Both the position numbers and the translations under genes were made by a program. This document shows, piece by piece, positions 1-10,440 of a stretch of 64,000 bases of DNA. The number at the start of each line of letters is the position of its first letter. The first letter of the stretch is position 1. The notes beneath the pieces were generated by a model. That model searched no databases. It was not told where the DNA came from and worked only from the letters and a program-made list of their open reading frames with translations. Origin of the DNA: JAIOZK01 sp964468645. GTDB taxonomy: Bacteria; Bacteroidota; Bacteroidia; Bacteroidales; JAIOZK01. The stretch covers positions 1-64,000 of the forward strand of contig CAYXUU010000008.1 of assembly GCA_964468645.1 (NCBI GenBank), written 5' to 3'.

Positions 1-213
1 ATTGGAATTATAGCTATAATTGAAACAAATCAACCAATTTACTTGCTAAAACAAGTTATATTTCATATATTTCCGCCGTTAAACATAAAAGCATGATTAA
101 CAACAATAATCACTTAATAAAGTGATATATTATTATTGTATTGTCATATTTTTATATTACATATGTTATAATTAATATCCTGCCGAAACTAAAAGGCAAT
201 AAACCAATTAACG
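1..213. other. AT-rich leader upstream of the giant beta-helix gene
   Basis: No coding sequence is supported here. The stretch is very AT-rich. It contains a 7-bp inverted repeat (ATCACTT / AAGTGAT, 109-126, 4-nt loop) and a shorter one (ACTTG / CAAGT, about 41-57). Either could belong to the end of a gene left of the window or to the leader of the gene at 214. I do not see a clear TAnnTTTG box close to 214. Confidence 0.4.
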
Positions 214-3200
214 ATGAAAAAGCTAAGTTATACCGTATTTCTACTTATTCTTTCTATGGTTGTGATGGCCACCAACGATACCATTTATGTGAATGTCAAC
301 GCCAGTGGACACAATTATGGAACAAGCTGGGCCGATGCCTACTTCTCATTACAAACTGCTTTGGATAATGCCGCCACCGGCGACCAGATCTGGGTCGCAT
401 GTGGAACCTACAAGCCAAGTTCCAGTTATGATATCCCAGCTCCGACGGATCGTCACAAACACTTCCGGATGATTGACAGTGTGGCTATTTACGGCGGCTT
501 TGATGGAACGGAATCTGCCATAAGCCAGCGGACGGACTTTGGTATGGGAGGCGCCCATGAAACCATCCTGAGCGGGGATATAGGAGCTGTGGGCGATAGC
601 ACCGACAATTGCTACCATATATTCTACCATCCATCCGGTCTGATTTTAGATAGTGCTGGTTTAGACGGTTTTACAATAACAGGTGGCAATGCGGATTCAA
701 CAGATTTGCCTCATAACAGCGGCGGAGGGATAATGAATGAAGGGATTAACTCACCAGCCATTACCAATGTAACGTTCCTGTCGAATTTTGCTGTTACCGG
801 CGGTGCGATGTATAATATTACAGCATCTTCCCCAACCATCACCAATGCGATATTTTTATCGAATATGTCAGATAGCCTGGGGGGTGGGATTTATAATCAT
901 GGCTCTTCCCCCACCATCATCAATGCAACATTTTCATGCAATTTGGCTGATGACGGCGGCGGCGGATTATATAATTACAATTCTTCTCCAATCCTCAACA
1001 ATTGCATTGTCTGGGGTAATACTGCCCCTGCTGGCAGGCAACTATACATTGACGGAGGAACCACCACCATCAATTATTCCTGTTATGCAAACGGCACGGG
1101 GGATGTTACAGTCAGTAGCGGTACTTTTACTGCCACCAATAATAATATCTCCACCAACCCGAAATTTGTGGATTCCGAAGATGATTTCAGCATTTTCGGA
1201 AACTCGCCCTGTGTGAATACAGGCAACAACGGCTATAACAGCACAGGTACCGACATCCGGGGAGAAACCCGTATCCAGAACACTACCATCGACATGGGCG
1301 CTTACGAATGGACATCGGGTACGGACCCGGATGTCCGGATCTTTTATGTCGATTCCAGTGCCAGTTCCCCCCATAATGGCAAAAGCTGGACAACGGCCTT
1401 CAACTCTTTCCAGTTAGGTTTAAATGCTGCCGACAGCAGCGACCAGGTGTGGGTGGCAGCCGGAACCTACAAACCGGATACTGCCTATGACCTCACCAAT
1501 TCATCCCGTTATTATCATTTCCGCATGATCGAAGGGGTGGGAATTTATGGCGGCTTTGCCGGAACGGAAGACTCCATAAGCCAGCGGACAGACTTTGGTA
1601 TGGGAGATGCCAACGAGACCATCCTGTGCGGGGATATTGGAACTCTCGGAACCAATTCTGACAACTGCTATCGTGTATTCTACCACCCATCAGATTTGAA
1701 TTTAACTGGCGCTGCCCTATTGGATGGGTTTACGATTAGCCTGGGATATGCGGATGGAGGTGATTCATATATTGGAAGGGGAGGCGGGATGTGCAATAGG
1801 GGGCATTCTTCTCCCTCCATTACCAATACCGTATTTCTGGATAATTACGCTTTATACAACGGCGGAGGACTGCACAATAATGATTATTCTGATCCAACTC
1901 TTACCAATGTTACATTTAAGGGGAACTCAGCCGAACAGGGTGGCGGTATGTATAATTCGTATTCAGCTGCACCAATAATCACCAATGCCATATTTGTATT
2001 GAATGATGCGGACAGAGGAGGCGGAATGTATAATAACACTACATCTTCTCCCACCGTCAATAATGCTACTTTTTCATTGAATTATGCGTCCGACGACGGC
2101 GGTGGGATGTATAGCAAAGAAGGGGCTACTCCAATACTTAACAACTGTATTATCTGGGGCAACACTGCTGACGATGCCGGTAAACAGTTTTACACTTCCT
2201 CACCTGCAACCCTCACCCTGAACTATTCCTGCTATGCAAACGCCACCAATGATATACACGGGGAATCTCCGACGACAAGCAATTGCATCAGCACCAATCC
2301 AAAATATATAAATCCTGCCGGTGATGTCAGGATCCACGGCAATTCACCCTGTGTGAATGCAGGCAATAACGGCTGCAATAGCGAAACCTATGACATCCGT
2401 GGGGAAGCCCGTATCCAGGATGGCACCATCGACATGGGCGCTTATGAATGGACTTCGGGTATTGATCCGGCCTCGGATACTGTTTATGTTGCTTCCATTG
2501 CCAGCGGCAACAATAATGGAACAACCTGGGCCAATGCCTTCACATCTTTCCAATCGGCACTGGACCTCGCCGCTTCCGGAGACCAGGTGTGGGTGGCAAA
2601 GGGAACCTACAAGCCCAATTATGCATACGACCTCACCAATACACCCCGTTATTATCACTTCCGCATGATCGAAGGGGTAGAAATCTATGGCGGTTTTTTT
2701 GGTTATGAATCTGCTGTAAGCCAGCGAGGTTACTTCAGACCTGGAGAATCCCATGAGACCATCCTGAGCGGAGACATTGGCACACCTGATGACAGTACCG
2801 ACAACTGTTACCATATATTCTACCATCCTTCAGGTATGAATTTAACAGGCGCTGCTATCATGGACGGATTTACAATTACCGATGCTAATGCAAATGGAAG
2901 CGAACCTCATAACCGTGGCGGCGGAATGTATAATGTTAATTCTTCGCCAACCATCACCAATACGGCATTCCTGTCAAATTCCGTGAACCTGCATGGTGGG
3001 GGGATGTATAATCAATCTTCTTCACCTGTCATCACCAATGCTTCATTTCTTTCTAATTTCGCAGCTTCGGTTGGCGGCGGGATATATAATTTTTTTTCTT
3101 CTCCAATTATCACCAATGCTATATTCTCATCGAATTCCGCGGATAACGGTGGCGGTATGTTTAATCAATCTTCTTCACCAACCATCACCAATGCCACATT

Positions 3201-6200
3201 CACGCTGAATTCCTCTGTGTACCATGGAGGCTGTATGTATAATTATAGTAGCTCTTCTCCGATCCTCAACAACTGCATTGTCTGGGGAAATACTGCTCCG
3301 GATGGCAAGCAATTTTACCTGAATAATGCGAACACCACCCTTAATAATTCCTGCTATGCGAATGGCACAGATGATGTTACAGTCAGTAGTGGTACTTTTA
3401 CGGCCACCAATAATAACATTACTGTTGATCCCAATTTTATAGATGCTGCCGGCGGTGACCTCAGGGTCTTTGGGAACTCCCCATGCTTGGATGCAGGCTT
3501 AAACAGCGATAATACCGAAACCTATGATATCCGCGGTGAAGCCCGCATCCAGAATGGTACCATTGACATGGGCGCTTACGAATGGACCTCGGGAACAGAT
3601 CCATACGGCATTTACTATGTAAAACACGATGCGGCAGGCAGCAACGACGGAAAAAGCTGGACCGATGCCTTTACATCTTTCCAGTCGGCCCTGGACATTT
3701 CCGTTACAGGCGACCAGGTGTGGGTGGCAGCCGGGACCTATAAACCGGATACTGCCTGGGATCTCACCAATTCACCCCGTTATTATCATTTCCGCATGAT
3801 CGAAGGTGCAGCCATTTACGGCGGCTTTGACGGAACGGAAACGGCTATAAGCCAGCGAACCGATTTTGGTGTGGGAGGCACCCATGAAAGCATCCTCAGC
3901 GGCGATATCGGAATTGTAGGTGATAGTACCGACAACTGCTACCATGTATTCTATCATCATGATATCCCACGCCTGACAAATGCAGCGATATTAGACGGAT
4001 TTACAATAACTGGGGGCTGTGCAGATGGAAGTTATTTGGCATATTACGTTGGCGGCGGGATGCATAATTATTATGCTTCTCCAACCATTAGCAATGTTGC
4101 ATTCTTGTCGAATTCTGCGGTTTGTGGTGGTGGGATGTACAATTATCGTTCTTCCCCAATCATTGGCAATACTGTATTTTCATCAAATTCAGCAATTAAT
4201 GGCGGCGGGATGTATAACCATTTATATTCAAGTCCTGTTGTTACCAATGCTACATTCCCGTCAAATTCCGCATCTTCTTCTGGCGGGGGAATGTACAATA
4301 CTGTTTTTTCTTCCCCAACCATCACCAACGCTCTATTTTCATCAAATTCAGCAGGTCAATCAGGTGGCGGCATGTATAATGCCAGTTCTACTGTAAGTCC
4401 AACCATCAACAATGTTACTTTCGTGTCGAATTATGCATCAGTAGCTGGCGGGGGAATTTATACTTATTCTTCTTCTCTAACCATCAATAACGGAATAGTT
4501 TGGGGAAATACCGCCACGAGCAGTGGCAACCAGATTTTTATCAATACAGGAAGCACCATCATGAATTATTCATGCTATGCAAATAGCACGGGTGATGTTG
4601 CAGGAAATGGTACATTAACGGCCACTAATCATAATATTACTGCCAACCCCAAATATATAGATCCTGCTGTTGATTTCAGGATCCACGGCAACTCACCCTG
4701 TGTGAATACCGGCAACAACAGTTACAATAACGAAACCTATGACATCCGCGGTGAAGCCCGCATCCAAAATACCACCATCGACATGGGGGCATATGAATGG
4801 ACATCGGGTATGGAACCGGCAACGGATACTGTTTATGTAAGTGATGGTGTAGATGGAAATGGAACAAACTGGGTTGATGCCTTAGCCTCGTTCCAATCGG
4901 CCCTGGATCTTGCCGCCGAAGGCGACCAGGTATGGGTGGCAGCAGGAACTTATAAACCAAGTTCTGCCTATGACCTACCTAATACATCCCGTTATTATCA
5001 CTTCCGCATGATTGAAGGGGTGGAAATTTATGGCGGCTTTGCCGGTACGGAAGATTCCGTAAGTAAGCGGACTGACTTTGGATTTGGAGAAATCAATCAA
5101 ACCATCTTGAGCGGAGATATAACTGGTGACAACTGCTATCATGTATTCTACCTCCCCAACGGTTTAAATTTGACAAGTACTGCAAGGTTAGACGGGTTTA
5201 CGATCACAGCTGGCAATGCGAATGGGAGTGATCCTCATGATCGCGGAGGGGGGATGTATAGCGTTAATTCTGCCCCGGTAATCACAAATGTTACATTTCA
5301 GGCAAATTCTGCAGGAAATTATGGTGGTGCGATGCATACAAAAGGTATGGCACCAACCATTTCCCATGTTTCCTTCCTTTCGAACCATGCCGGGTTGAAT
5401 GGAGGCGGGATGGATAATAATACAACAAGTTCCCAAACCATCACTGATGTTGAATTTCAGTTTAATTGGGCTGGAGAATATGGCGGTGGAATGCATAATT
5501 ACAAGTCTTCCCCAACAATCACCAATGTTACATTTCAATCGAATTACTGCTTCGAAAGAGGTGGCGGGCTTTCAAATTATAATAATTCTTCCCCAACCAT
5601 GACTAATGTCACATTCCGTGAGAATTCCGCCACAATTGATGGCGGTGGAATGTACAATAAAGATCATTCTTATCCAACCATCACTAACGCTGTTTTTTTA
5701 TCAAATTCATCAAACTACGGCGGAGGACTGTATAGCTATGATTATTCCCACCCTGTCGTCACCAACGCTACATTCTCGAAGAACAACGCAGGTATCCGGG
5801 GTGGCGGGATATACATCTGGCAACATGCTTCAGCGACCTTTAATAACTGCATTATCTGGGGAAATACCACAACCCCTGGTATTAACGGTCAGCAGATTTG
5901 TGTGGATGGGAATAATGCTTTCATGAATTATTCGTGCATTTCTGATACCCCAGAGGATGTTTATATTATGAATGGCGCCTTTACGGCTACTGAAACTATA
6001 ACTGCAAATCCAAAATTTGTAGATCCCGAAGATGATTTTAAGATTTTTGGAAATTCACCCTGTGTGAATACCGGTAACAACGGCTTCACCAGCGAAACCT
6101 ATGACATTCGAGGGGAAGCCCGAATCCAGGATGGCACCATCGACATGGGCGCTTATGAATGGACATCAGGTATTGACCCTGATGTAAGGATCTTTTATGT

Positions 6201-7779
6201 CGATTCCAGCGCCAGTTCTCCCAATAATGGCAAAAGCTGGACAACTGCCTTCACCTCTTTCCAGTCGGGGCTTAATGCTGCCGACAGCAGCGACCAGGTG
6301 TGGGTGGCAAAGGGTACCTATAAACCTGATACTGCCTACGACCTTACCAATACCTCCCGTTTTTATCATTTCCGTATGATTGAAAGTGTGGAAATTTATG
6401 GCGGATTTACCGGAACGGAAGTCTCCATAAGCCAGCGAACAGACTTTGGTATGGGGGATGCCAACGAGACCATCCTTAGCGGAGATATAGATGGAGCAGG
6501 TAATGATGACTGTTACCATGTATTTTACCACCCGGCCGGCCTGAATCTGACAAATGCCGCCTTAATTGACGGTTTTACGATCACAGGTGGCAATGCGAAT
6601 GGAAGTACTGGTCATCAACCTCTTGGCGGCGGGATGCATAATAATAGCTCTTCTCCGGGTATCACCAATGTAAGTTTCCTGTCAAACAATGCTGAATCAT
6701 CCGGTGGTGGGATGTATAATAATTCTTCTTCCCCGTCCATCACGAATGGTTTATTTTGGTCAAATTCAGCGCTAACCCTCGGTGGCGGGATGTATAATGA
6801 TAATTCTTCCCCGCTCATCACAAATACTACATTTTCATCGAATTCAGCTGGTGTTGGTGGTGGTGGGATGAGTGATATTAATTCTAATCCCACCCTCAAC
6901 AACTGCATAATATGGGGTAATACTGCTATTACCGGTAAACAGGTTTATATTTCAGGAGGCGTTGATACCATCAACTATTCATGTTTTGCAGATGGCGCTA
7001 ATGATGTAACCGGAACTCACGTAACAGATAATTGTGACGCTGATAATCCAAAATTTGTTAATGCTGCAATCGGGGATCTCAGACTAAACGGAGATTCGCC
7101 CTGTATCAATACCGGTCTCGATAGTTACAATACCAAAAGCATTGATATTCGCGGAGAAGCCCGTATCCAATATGATAATATTGACAAGGGTGCATATGAA
7201 TGGACACATGGTATTGACCCGGCCGGCGCAGGGGTTCCTGTAATGGAAGTTGTTCAAGTTGATACAATTGCCAATGATGATAACCTTTGCTTTGATGCAA
7301 CATCAACCATATATGTAACAGATACTAATGTGATACAAAGCGGCGGATATGTGCGCTTTGTTGCCGGCAACCGTATTGTATTCGGGATCGGTTCTTATCA
7401 TGTAACAGGAAATGGCCAGATAGAGGCAGAAATAACCGAAACAGGCGATTATTGCACACAACCATCAAGCATGCTTGCCGTGGTACCTGAAAATAATGAA
7501 TATGTTGAAATACCTGAACAAGCTGCCGCCTCAAAACCATACTATAAGATCTATCCCAATCCCACAACAGGTACATTTACCCTGGAACTGGAGGAATATG
7601 ATCAACAGATGGAGGTTATGGTGGGAATATTTTCTATGATGGGAGAAATGGTTTTGCAGATAAGGATGACCGGTGAGGACAGGCATATTTATGATTTATC
7701 AGGACAGGCTGATGGTATGTACCTTATTAAGATTTTATATAACGATAAAATGTCTATTACAAAGATTATCAAGCAGTAA
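214..7779 (+). CDS. Giant six-module parallel beta-helix surface protein with T9SS C-terminal sorting domain
   Basis: Predicted secreted, cell-surface protein of 2521 aa. A signal peptide (MKKLSYTVFLLILSMVVMA) is followed by six tandem modules of about 340-460 residues, starting near residues 21, 370, 752, 1131, 1535 and 1991. Each module opens with a YV..G..W..A..SFQ.ALD.A..GDQVWVA.GTYKP block and continues with YHFRMIE...IYGGF.GTE and LDGFTITGGNA. Then come 4-8 short repeats of the type GGGMYN.SSPTITN..F.SNSA, and it closes with DIRGEARIQ..TIDMGAYEW. The short repeats are typical of pectate-lyase-like right-handed beta-helices and polymorphic outer-membrane-protein repeats. The last 80 residues (YKIYPNPTTGTFTLELEE ... 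GMYLIKI) are a type A T9SS sorting domain. Ligand or enzymatic role is unknown; no catalytic residues were recognised. The start is the only ATG that includes the signal peptide. Confidence 0.9.
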   Translation: MKKLSYTVFLLILSMVVMATNDTIYVNVNASGHNYGTSWADAYFSLQTALDNAATGDQIWVACGTYKPSSSYDIPAPTDRHKHFRMIDSVAIYGGFDGTESAISQRTDFGMGGAHETILSGDIGAVGDSTDNCYHIFYHPSGLILDSAGLDGFTITGGNADSTDLPHNSGGGIMNEGINSPAITNVTFLSNFAVTGGAMYNITASSPTITNAIFLSNMSDSLGGGIYNHGSSPTIINATFSCNLADDGGGGLYNYNSSPILNNCIVWGNTAPAGRQLYIDGGTTTINYSCYANGTGDVTVSSGTFTATNNNISTNPKFVDSEDDFSIFGNSPCVNTGNNGYNSTGTDIRGETRIQNTTIDMGAYEWTSGTDPDVRIFYVDSSASSPHNGKSWTTAFNSFQLGLNAADSSDQVWVAAGTYKPDTAYDLTNSSRYYHFRMIEGVGIYGGFAGTEDSISQRTDFGMGDANETILCGDIGTLGTNSDNCYRVFYHPSDLNLTGAALLDGFTISLGYADGGDSYIGRGGGMCNRGHSSPSITNTVFLDNYALYNGGGLHNNDYSDPTLTNVTFKGNSAEQGGGMYNSYSAAPIITNAIFVLNDADRGGGMYNNTTSSPTVNNATFSLNYASDDGGGMYSKEGATPILNNCIIWGNTADDAGKQFYTSSPATLTLNYSCYANATNDIHGESPTTSNCISTNPKYINPAGDVRIHGNSPCVNAGNNGCNSETYDIRGEARIQDGTIDMGAYEWTSGIDPASDTVYVASIASGNNNGTTWANAFTSFQSALDLAASGDQVWVAKGTYKPNYAYDLTNTPRYYHFRMIEGVEIYGGFFGYESAVSQRGYFRPGESHETILSGDIGTPDDSTDNCYHIFYHPSGMNLTGAAIMDGFTITDANANGSEPHNRGGGMYNVNSSPTITNTAFLSNSVNLHGGGMYNQSSSPVITNASFLSNFAASVGGGIYNFFSSPIITNAIFSSNSADNGGGMFNQSSSPTITNATFTLNSSVYHGGCMYNYSSSSPILNNCIVWGNTAPDGKQFYLNNANTTLNNSCYANGTDDVTVSSGTFTATNNNITVDPNFIDAAGGDLRVFGNSPCLDAGLNSDNTETYDIRGEARIQNGTIDMGAYEWTSGTDPYGIYYVKHDAAGSNDGKSWTDAFTSFQSALDISVTGDQVWVAAGTYKPDTAWDLTNSPRYYHFRMIEGAAIYGGFDGTETAISQRTDFGVGGTHESILSGDIGIVGDSTDNCYHVFYHHDIPRLTNAAILDGFTITGGCADGSYLAYYVGGGMHNYYASPTISNVAFLSNSAVCGGGMYNYRSSPIIGNTVFSSNSAINGGGMYNHLYSSPVVTNATFPSNSASSSGGGMYNTVFSSPTITNALFSSNSAGQSGGGMYNASSTVSPTINNVTFVSNYASVAGGGIYTYSSSLTINNGIVWGNTATSSGNQIFINTGSTIMNYSCYANSTGDVAGNGTLTATNHNITANPKYIDPAVDFRIHGNSPCVNTGNNSYNNETYDIRGEARIQNTTIDMGAYEWTSGMEPATDTVYVSDGVDGNGTNWVDALASFQSALDLAAEGDQVWVAAGTYKPSSAYDLPNTSRYYHFRMIEGVEIYGGFAGTEDSVSKRTDFGFGEINQTILSGDITGDNCYHVFYLPNGLNLTSTARLDGFTITAGNANGSDPHDRGGGMYSVNSAPVITNVTFQANSAGNYGGAMHTKGMAPTISHVSFLSNHAGLNGGGMDNNTTSSQTITDVEFQFNWAGEYGGGMHNYKSSPTITNVTFQSNYCFERGGGLSNYNNSSPTMTNVTFRENSATIDGGGMYNKDHSYPTITNAVFLSNSSNYGGGLYSYDYSHPVVTNATFSKNNAGIRGGGIYIWQHASATFNNCIIWGNTTTPGINGQQICVDGNNAFMNYSCISDTPEDVYIMNGAFTATETITANPKFVDPEDDFKIFGNSPCVNTGNNGFTSETYDIRGEARIQDGTIDMGAYEWTSGIDPDVRIFYVDSSASSPNNGKSWTTAFTSFQSGLNAADSSDQVWVAKGTYKPDTAYDLTNTSRFYHFRMIESVEIYGGFTGTEVSISQRTDFGMGDANETILSGDIDGAGNDDCYHVFYHPAGLNLTNAALIDGFTITGGNANGSTGHQPLGGGMHNNSSSPGITNVSFLSNNAESSGGGMYNNSSSPSITNGLFWSNSALTLGGGMYNDNSSPLITNTTFSSNSAGVGGGGMSDINSNPTLNNCIIWGNTAITGKQVYISGGVDTINYSCFADGANDVTGTHVTDNCDADNPKFVNAAIGDLRLNGDSPCINTGLDSYNTKSIDIRGEARIQYDNIDKGAYEWTHGIDPAGAGVPVMEVVQVDTIANDDNLCFDATSTIYVTDTNVIQSGGYVRFVAGNRIVFGIGSYHVTGNGQIEAEITETGDYCTQPSSMLAVVPENNEYVEIPEQAAASKPYYKIYPNPTTGTFTLELEEYDQQMEVMVGIFSMMGEMVLQIRMTGEDRHIYDLSGQADGMYLIKILYNDKMSITKIIKQ

Positions 7780-7842
7780 AATTGAAACTGCAAATAATTA
7801 AGGCATGATTCGTTCCTGCTGTTTCTATTCTAAAGCATATTC

Positions 7843-8952
7843 TTATTTAGGCCGGGCAAGGACAATACCTTCGAGACGGGGATAATTTTCAGAGGGATCA
7901 TTTGAGTAATTACCATCATAATCATAAAGGTAGTAACTGAAGTTTTTATAGAAATATGTAGAACTGAGGCTCCACTTGTATTGAATTGGCCGGTTCGATG
8001 CATTCGTTGATGTCTTAAAATACATATCCCCTTCACCAATTCCATCACCATCAAGTAGTCGTGTATCACGGGAATGAGGAGAGGAAGCAGCATCAGCAAC
8101 CCTGATACGGTAGATTTGTGGTTCACCGGGATCATCAACGTAAGCGGTATCCCATGCGATCATCACATGGCCTGTTGTAGAATTTCCTGTTGTATCGTTC
8201 CACTCAGGGTCATATTTGGCAACGATCAGGTCACCGGATTGAATATCTGAGAAGTCAGTAAAAGCAATCCAATATTGATTTGAGTCTATACAGGTTGCCG
8301 GATCACCTGGATTATACGAGGGCCCAAGGATGGTATCCATGAAATAATTGTACAGATCATCTACAAGAGGGCGCCCTGAGAGACCATTTATCAGGCTTTG
8401 ATAATGGTTAGGAAGCACCCGGTGTAAAGTGAACTCCATAGCAAAACCGGAGCAATCATAAATGTATGTTCCGGTACATTCATCAGCAATAGAATCAACG
8501 CTATGTCCGTAAGCAGTTTGTTTAAGGTTGCGTAGAATATGATTAACCTTTTGATTGTATATATCAACCGGTTGATTGAAAGTTGTAGTATCAGTTAAAA
8601 CAATAACCCCGCAATCAGTTATTTCCATTGATAACTCCGGAGTCGCAGGCATTTCAATTTCTGATCCCGGAAGGCGTACCCAGCCGGTTCCGTTATTAAA
8701 ATAAGTTCCGGGGAATACATCTCCGGCAGTAGCCGTATTATATACCAGCATTCCAGCAGTGTGGGAGGCTAGCGGAGCAGCCAGGGTGGTTGACGTTAAA
8801 GCAATCCGGGGTAACAATAATCCTGTGTTCGCACTTTCCAGCTCAAGTATTGCATCTGTATTTATATTTTCCGGATTGTCACCAATTTTTACCTGGGCAG
8901 GAAGCTCTAAAGAGATCAGGACTGCCAAAACAAGAAAGCATAATGGTTTCAT
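7843..8952 (-). CDS. Secreted NlpC/P60-like cysteine peptidase with Bacteroidota N-terminal adhesin-like region
   Basis: A 369-aa exported protein with a signal peptide ending near LELPAQ (residue 20). Residues 21-95 (VKIGDNPENINTDAILELES, then TGLLLPRI, then a TGWVRL motif) form a module often found at the start of Bacteroidota surface proteins and tail-fibre-like proteins. The C-terminal half holds YDCSGFAMEF, with the candidate nucleophile Cys167, then SGDLIVAK near 240 and TGHVMIAWD with candidate catalytic His262. That order (DCSG, GDL, GHV) matches NlpC/P60 and related amidase folds, which cut peptidoglycan stem peptides. No T9SS tail is visible. It stands alone, convergent with the giant beta-helix gene. 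The family assignment rests on motifs only. Confidence 0.65.
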   Translation of the reverse strand: MKPLCFLVLAVLISLELPAQVKIGDNPENINTDAILELESANTGLLLPRIALTSTTLAAPLASHTAGMLVYNTATAGDVFPGTYFNNGTGWVRLPGSEIEMPATPELSMEITDCGVIVLTDTTTFNQPVDIYNQKVNHILRNLKQTAYGHSVDSIADECTGTYIYDCSGFAMEFTLHRVLPNHYQSLINGLSGRPLVDDLYNYFMDTILGPSYNPGDPATCIDSNQYWIAFTDFSDIQSGDLIVAKYDPEWNDTTGNSTTGHVMIAWDTAYVDDPGEPQIYRIRVADAASSPHSRDTRLLDGDGIGEGDMYFKTSTNASNRPIQYKWSLSSTYFYKNFSYYLYDYDGNYSNDPSENYPRLEGIVLARPK

Positions 8953-9091
8953 GGTCGGGTTGGTTTATATTTTTGAAACTTAATAATTAGTGATTGCAAG
9001 ATATAAAAAACAATTCAGTTTTATATGCGGCAGAAATGGTCTTTCTAGCCGAAAACAATTAAACCCATATACTGTACATCATGGTTTATTA

Positions 9092-9099
9092 TATCTTTG
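9092..9099 (+). promoter_or_regulatory. Candidate -7 box (TATCTTTG)
   Basis: Matches the Bacteroidota TAnnTTTG -7 consensus. It lies 84 nt ahead of the PNPOx-like gene, which implies a rather long leader. No good -33 TTG at the right spacing was seen. Confidence 0.3.
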
Positions 9100-9183
9100 G
9101 GAATTGAACTTTAGGAGGCTACCTTTATTAACAACAATAAATTCATCAAACTAAGAAGACCAAATTATTAACAAAGTATCGTT

Positions 9184-9744
9184 ATGATGACAATAAGAAG
9201 ATCAATCTTTGTCATACTTCCGTTTATTCTTTTAACACCTTTCAAGGATTACGGCCAAGTATTTTTGTCAAAAGATTTAGCGGGAATTGAATTATCCAAT
9301 GCTGCAAAAGAGATAATGATTGCGGCAGGGACCTGTGCATTGATTACGCTGGATGAAGCGGGCCGTCCCAGGGCCAGGGCCATGGATCCGTTTATCCCGG
9401 AAAATGACCTGACAGTATGGTTTGGCACCAACTCAAGAAGCAGAAAAGTAGATCAGATCAAATTGGATCCAAGAGTAACTCTTTATTATTTAGACAGTGA
9501 TGCCTCAGGTTATGTTATGATTCATGGGACAGCACAACTGGTAAATGATCAAAAAGAAAAGGAAAAGCGATGGAAAGACGAATGGGAAGCTTTTTACACT
9601 GACCTAGAAGAAGCTTATCTATTAATAAAGGTAAGCCCGATTTGGGTTGAAGTTAGCAGCACGACACGTGGCATCTTCGGAAATGATTCAACCTGGCAAC
9701 CTCCTGTTGTGGTATTTGATACTAAACTTTTCAACTCTGAATAA
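9184..9744 (+). CDS. Exported pyridoxamine 5'-phosphate oxidase-like (split beta-barrel flavin-binding) protein
   Basis: A 186-aa protein with an N-terminal hydrophobic segment (FVILPFILLTPF, then YGQ) that looks like a signal peptide. The rest fits the PNPOx-like split-barrel family: an AAGTCALITLDEAGRPRAR strand pair, then DLTVWFGTNSRSRKVDQI, VTLYYLDSDASGYVMIHGTA, and a C-terminal region with KVSPIWVEV. Proteins of this type bind FMN or F420 or are stress-related; true PdxH is usually longer and cytoplasmic, so I do not assign pyridoxal phosphate synthesis. Export of a PNPOx-like fold is somewhat unusual. It is monocistronic, with the broken LRR gene following 58 nt downstream. Confidence 0.75.
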   Translation: MMTIRRSIFVILPFILLTPFKDYGQVFLSKDLAGIELSNAAKEIMIAAGTCALITLDEAGRPRARAMDPFIPENDLTVWFGTNSRSRKVDQIKLDPRVTLYYLDSDASGYVMIHGTAQLVNDQKEKEKRWKDEWEAFYTDLEEAYLLIKVSPIWVEVSSTTRGIFGNDSTWQPPVVVFDTKLFNSE

Positions 9745-9802
9745 CAATTGCTAAATTTACCGATACTGGAATGCGAGTAATTATTAATAAATTTATCATA
9801 TC

Positions 9803-10382
9803 ATGAAGAAATTTACTTTATTATTCGCTTTAACTTTCATTATTTTTGCTACTGTATCATCGCAATCATGCCTTCCTGAAGGAATTATTTTTCTTCAGCA
9901 GGCAGAAGTCGATAACTTTCAAATTAATCATCCTGGCTGCACTGAGATAGAAGGAGATGTAACGTTCAATGGTTCCGGAATTAATAATCTGGATAGTTTA
10001 AGTGTTTTATCAGCCATCGGAGGAAATTTGTGGTTCTTGGGATGGAATGAATTAGATGATTTAACAGGACTCGACAATGTTACATCCGTTGGGGGTGATC
10101 TTGAGATTGATGATAACGAGGCTCTTACCAGTTTAACCGGCCTAGGCAATCTCACTTCCACCGGTGGGAACTTTCAGATTTCAGGTAATGATATACTGAC
10201 GTCTTTCCCAGGAGTTGAAAATTGAAACAATAAGTATTTACAACCAACTTGGACAAATTGTATTGCAGCGTAATGAAATAAGAGAAAATATTGACATTTC
10301 AGTACTTGGACAAGGTATCTATTTTATTGAGCTGACTTCAGGGGAATTAAGGATCAGACAGAAGTTGATAATTAATAAATAA
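9803..10382 (+). pseudogene. Broken receptor-L/LRR-like T9SS surface protein gene
   Basis: The first 140 codons (9803-10225) encode a signal peptide (MKKFTLLFALTFIIFATVSS) and a leucine-rich, receptor-L-like repeat region. This has CLPEGIIFLQQAEVDNFQ, then EIEGDVTFNG, LDSLSVLSAIGGNL and LTSLTGLGNLTSTGGN, and stops at FPGVEN. Directly after, in another reading frame (about 10215-10382, ending at taa 10380-10382), the sequence reads ISIYNQLGQIVLQ ... GQGIYFIELTSGELRIRQ, the end of a type A T9SS sorting domain. The usual YPNP part and the intervening repeats are missing. An internal deletion plus frameshift fusing the two ends explains this best. The 140-aa product alone would be exported but not anchored. 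Confidence 0.7.
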
Positions 10383-10440
10383 CTGAACTCAATTACCCGC
10401 TTAACCACTAATCAATTCAACTAAAATAATTATCAACATT

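Noticed and set aside
349..6908. Many long open frames in other frames of the giant beta-helix gene
   Set aside because: They share the repeat pattern of the coding frame, have no starts or signals of their own, and repeat from module to module as shadows.
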